Below are positions 62,579 to 64,000 of a stretch of 64,000 nucleotides of DNA, piece by piece. The stretch is from an uncultured Alistipes sp. (GTDB taxonomy: Bacteria > Bacteroidota > Bacteroidia > Bacteroidales > UBA932). Where the stretch lies: NCBI GenBank assembly GCA_902388455.1, contig CABMPD010000008.1, forward strand, positions 46,236-110,235. Reading direction: 5' to 3'. The translations under genes were made by a program, and so were the position numbers. The first letter of the stretch is position 1. Each line of letters opens with the position of its first letter. Below the pieces are notes generated by a model. It was not told the DNA's origin. It saw only the letters and a list, made by a program, of their open reading frames with translations, and searched no databases.

Positions 62579-63271
62579 ATGATAGCAGGTTACCTAAGGG
62601 TCAGCACAGGCAAACAGCATCTGGCCAATCAGAAAGAAGAAATTATCCGTTACGCTGCAGCAAAACAGATTACAGTCGATTACTGGGTCACAGAAATCGT
62701 AAGCGGGAAGAAAAATGAAAAAGAACGGAAACTGGGCATCCTTCTTCGCCGGCTTAAACCCGGCGACACCCTTATTGTCACTGAGATATCCAGACTAAGC
62801 CGCACTCTCACCGACATCATGGAAATCATGGCAAAATGTCTACGTAAGAAAATCCGGCTATTCACGACCAAGGAAGGCTACGCATTCGATGACAGCATCA
62901 ACAGCAAAGTACTGTGCTTCGCATTCGGTCTTGTCGCTGAAATCGAGAGAAACCTGATCTCAATGCGGACCAAAGAGGCTCTCGCAATGCGAAAGGCCAA
63001 TGGAGTAATCCTCGGCCGGCGTAAAGGCAGCTGCACCAAACTTAATATTCTGATGGCGAACAGCCAGACCGTCCTGACCATGCTCGAGGAGCAACGCTCC
63101 ATCCTAGATATCTGTCGTCACTTCGGTATCTCACGTGAAACGTTCAACAAATACCGTCGCCTCACTCCGGCAGTCGCAGAACTCACTTCACGCAATGCTG
63201 CCCTGGCCTCCGCTGCCCGCCGCACCCCCACCAAACTCTCCGCCCTCGACGCCGGCAAAGCTAATCCCTAG
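62579..63271 (+). CDS. Serine recombinase, Mpi-like DNA invertase
   Basis: A site-specific recombinase of the resolvase/invertase class. From ATG 62579 it is 230 residues and begins IAGYLRVSTGKQ, with the catalytic serine at about residue 9. TEISRLSRTLTDIMEI, KVLCFAFGLVAEIERNLIS and RTKEALAMRKANGVILGRRKG match the Bacteroides fragilis master invertase Mpi closely in pattern. A helix-turn-helix (SILDICRHFGISRETFNKYRR) and an Ala/Thr-rich tail end it. An alternative ATG at 62540 adds 13 residues. Mpi-type enzymes invert many promoters at a distance; no target was identified here. Confidence 0.88.
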   Translation: MIAGYLRVSTGKQHLANQKEEIIRYAAAKQITVDYWVTEIVSGKKNEKERKLGILLRRLKPGDTLIVTEISRLSRTLTDIMEIMAKCLRKKIRLFTTKEGYAFDDSINSKVLCFAFGLVAEIERNLISMRTKEALAMRKANGVILGRRKGSCTKLNILMANSQTVLTMLEEQRSILDICRHFGISRETFNKYRRLTPAVAELTSRNAALASAARRTPTKLSALDAGKANP

Positions 63272-63532
63272 ACCCGCCGGGACATTCCCCGCATCCGGAA
63301 AGTATCGACTAAAGCCGTTAGAGACCCCAAGGCAGGAATCATACTGAAAAACGATCAGCCCGAAACCACTAACGCACGACTACCAAAAGGCCCCGGACGT
63401 AACACCCACCGGTGGCCACATCGGAGCGCAGCGACCAGCTCCCTTCCCCACGGGAAGGGCGGGGGGATGGGTAGACAAACGCCCCTTGGAGCCCAGACCA
63501 GGACAATGCAACGGAGGCAGGTCCGCCGAAGA
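63272..63532. other. Non-coding stretch with GC-rich repeat-like block
   Basis: No gene is supported here. Positions ~63410-63480 hold a GC-rich block with an 8-bp hairpin (CCCTTCCC/GGGAAGGG) and a G-run. The style resembles dispersed intergenic repeats that give low-complexity spurious frames in gut genomes. The stretch separates the invertase from the rRNA terminator. Confidence 0.55.
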
Positions 63533-63533
63533 C

Positions 63534-63569
63534 AAAAAAAAGCCCCCGGAGAAACAACCTCCGAGGGCT
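63534..63569 (-). terminator. Terminator of the rRNA operon
   Basis: On the minus strand an 11-bp stem (arms 63559-63569 and 63541-63551, one G-U pair) with a 7-nt loop is followed by eight U residues (63541-63534). It lies just past the 5S 3' end. Confidence 0.92.
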
Positions 63570-63576
63570 CTAAGGG

Positions 63577-63688
63577 GCGGCGGCTACCTACTCTCCCACC
63601 CCGGTTAGGGCAGTACCATCGGCACGAGTGCGTTTAACTTCTCTGTTCGGAATGGGAAGAGGTTGGTCCACACCGTTATAACCACCAT
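63577..63688 (-). rRNA. rrf: 5S ribosomal RNA
   Basis: Reads on the minus strand with the 5S signature ACCAACCTCTTCCCATTCCG, then AACAGAGAAGTTAAACGC. Helix I is formed by GGTGGTTA (63686-63679) and TAGCCGCC (63586-63579). The mature ends are estimated to within a few bases. Confidence 0.93.
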
Positions 63689-63691
63689 GAT

Positions 63692-63812
63692 ATTTCTGTC
63701 TGGCTATACTTTCTACTGCGTCGCTTCCTCGTCTCAGACTCGGTCATTTACTCAGGTAAACTCCCTCGTCCTCGCTCGGTCGCCCTTGTAGAAAGCATAC
63801 CCAGACAGAAAT
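63692..63812. repeat. 25-bp inverted repeat in the 23S-5S spacer
   Basis: Arms 63692-63716 and 63788-63812 are reverse complements at 23 of 25 positions, starting right at the 5S 5' edge. The ~70-nt centre is itself rich in short complementary runs. In the transcript this would be a long hairpin, likely a processing signal for cutting 5S from the 23S precursor. Confidence 0.85.
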
Positions 63813-63949
63813 CTCCATCCACAAGATGGATACATCGCCTGAATACGTCAACCTTTCCTAAGGACTTCCGATCTGAGGCACGCTGCGTGCCAGACGTATT
63901 CTATAAGAAATGAGAGAGACAACTCAGTAATGCTTGTTTGTTTTTTTCT

Positions 63950-64000
63950 GCGTCATATCAGAAGTGTCGGGCTATTAGTACTGCTCGGCTTTGACGTTGC
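63950..64000 (-). rRNA. rrl: 23S ribosomal RNA, 3' end (cut by window edge)
   Basis: The last bases read on the minus strand as GCAACGTCAAAGCCGAGCAG then TACTAATAGCCCGACACTTC, the conserved 3' end of 23S rRNA. Only ~40-50 nt lie in the window, and the exact 3' end is uncertain by several bases. Confidence 0.8.

Noticed and set aside
63369..63557. A 62-codon frame over the GC-rich block
   Set aside because: It is typical spurious coding from a repeat and includes the rRNA terminator.

Overview
The window looks like chromosomal DNA of a gut-type Bacteroidota, order Bacteroidales; I cannot assign the family. Supporting signs: many gene starts are preceded by the Bacteroides-type promoter (TTTG, 19-21 nt, TAnnTTTG) and few have a clear Shine-Dalgarno. 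Gene content is typical of the group: DUF4837 lipoprotein, long S16, DUF1015 next to serA and serC, pyrB-pyrI, glsA-glsB lipid acyltransferases, an Mpi-type invertase, and an acyl-CoA reductase beside a PRiA4-ORF3-like protein and miaA. No prophage, CRISPR array or complete insertion sequence was seen.

Layout. 1-11 kb (minus strand): NhaA, FKBP isomerase, a large exported unknown protein, a small membrane protein, an MsbA-like ABC exporter, an acyl-CoA ligase, dCMP deaminase and the start of an S41 protease, preceded by an arginase-family enzyme and kdsD. recQ diverges at 11.1 kb. 13.3-20 kb (minus): a sugar nucleotidyltransferase, serC-serA-DUF1015, and YigZ-pyrB-pyrI. 19.9-28.6 kb (plus): LuxC-like reductase, PRiA4-ORF3 protein, miaA, K+/H+ antiporter and DUF362 ferredoxin protein. 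Then come a ~1 kb non-coding stretch rich in inverted repeats, an AlbA_2/RecG-like regulator with a 12-bp tandem repeat, and menA. 28.6-34.6 kb: a complete RND tripartite efflux operon. 34.6-37.7 kb: a lone AAA ATPase behind a paired palindrome, then an SDR and a VOC protein.

37.9-49.5 kb is housekeeping: rpsP-rimM, a minus-strand ruvX-def-phosphohexomutase block, M23-dxr-rseP-DUF4837, two tRNA-Glu genes on either side of gltX, rpsT, radC and upp. 49.5-58 kb: rpoN, divergent glsA-glsB, a SPOR-like protein, a LEA-like lipoprotein, miaB, OsmC, a membrane protein, cysS and an SSB. 58-64 kb: a zinc-ribbon protein, glmS, a membrane PHP-like protein, a short Smr protein and an Mpi-like serine recombinase. 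The window ends in the 3' part of an rRNA operon on the minus strand (terminator, 5S, end of 23S).

Most of the window is core metabolism and envelope maintenance. The stretches least explained by known genes are the 25.4-26.2 kb non-coding region, the three-hairpin element at 13.3 kb, the operator-like palindromes at 34.6 kb, the structured spacer beside the rRNA genes, and the invertase, whose target is not visible here. I did not find a convincing new multi-gene system; these are the best leads.
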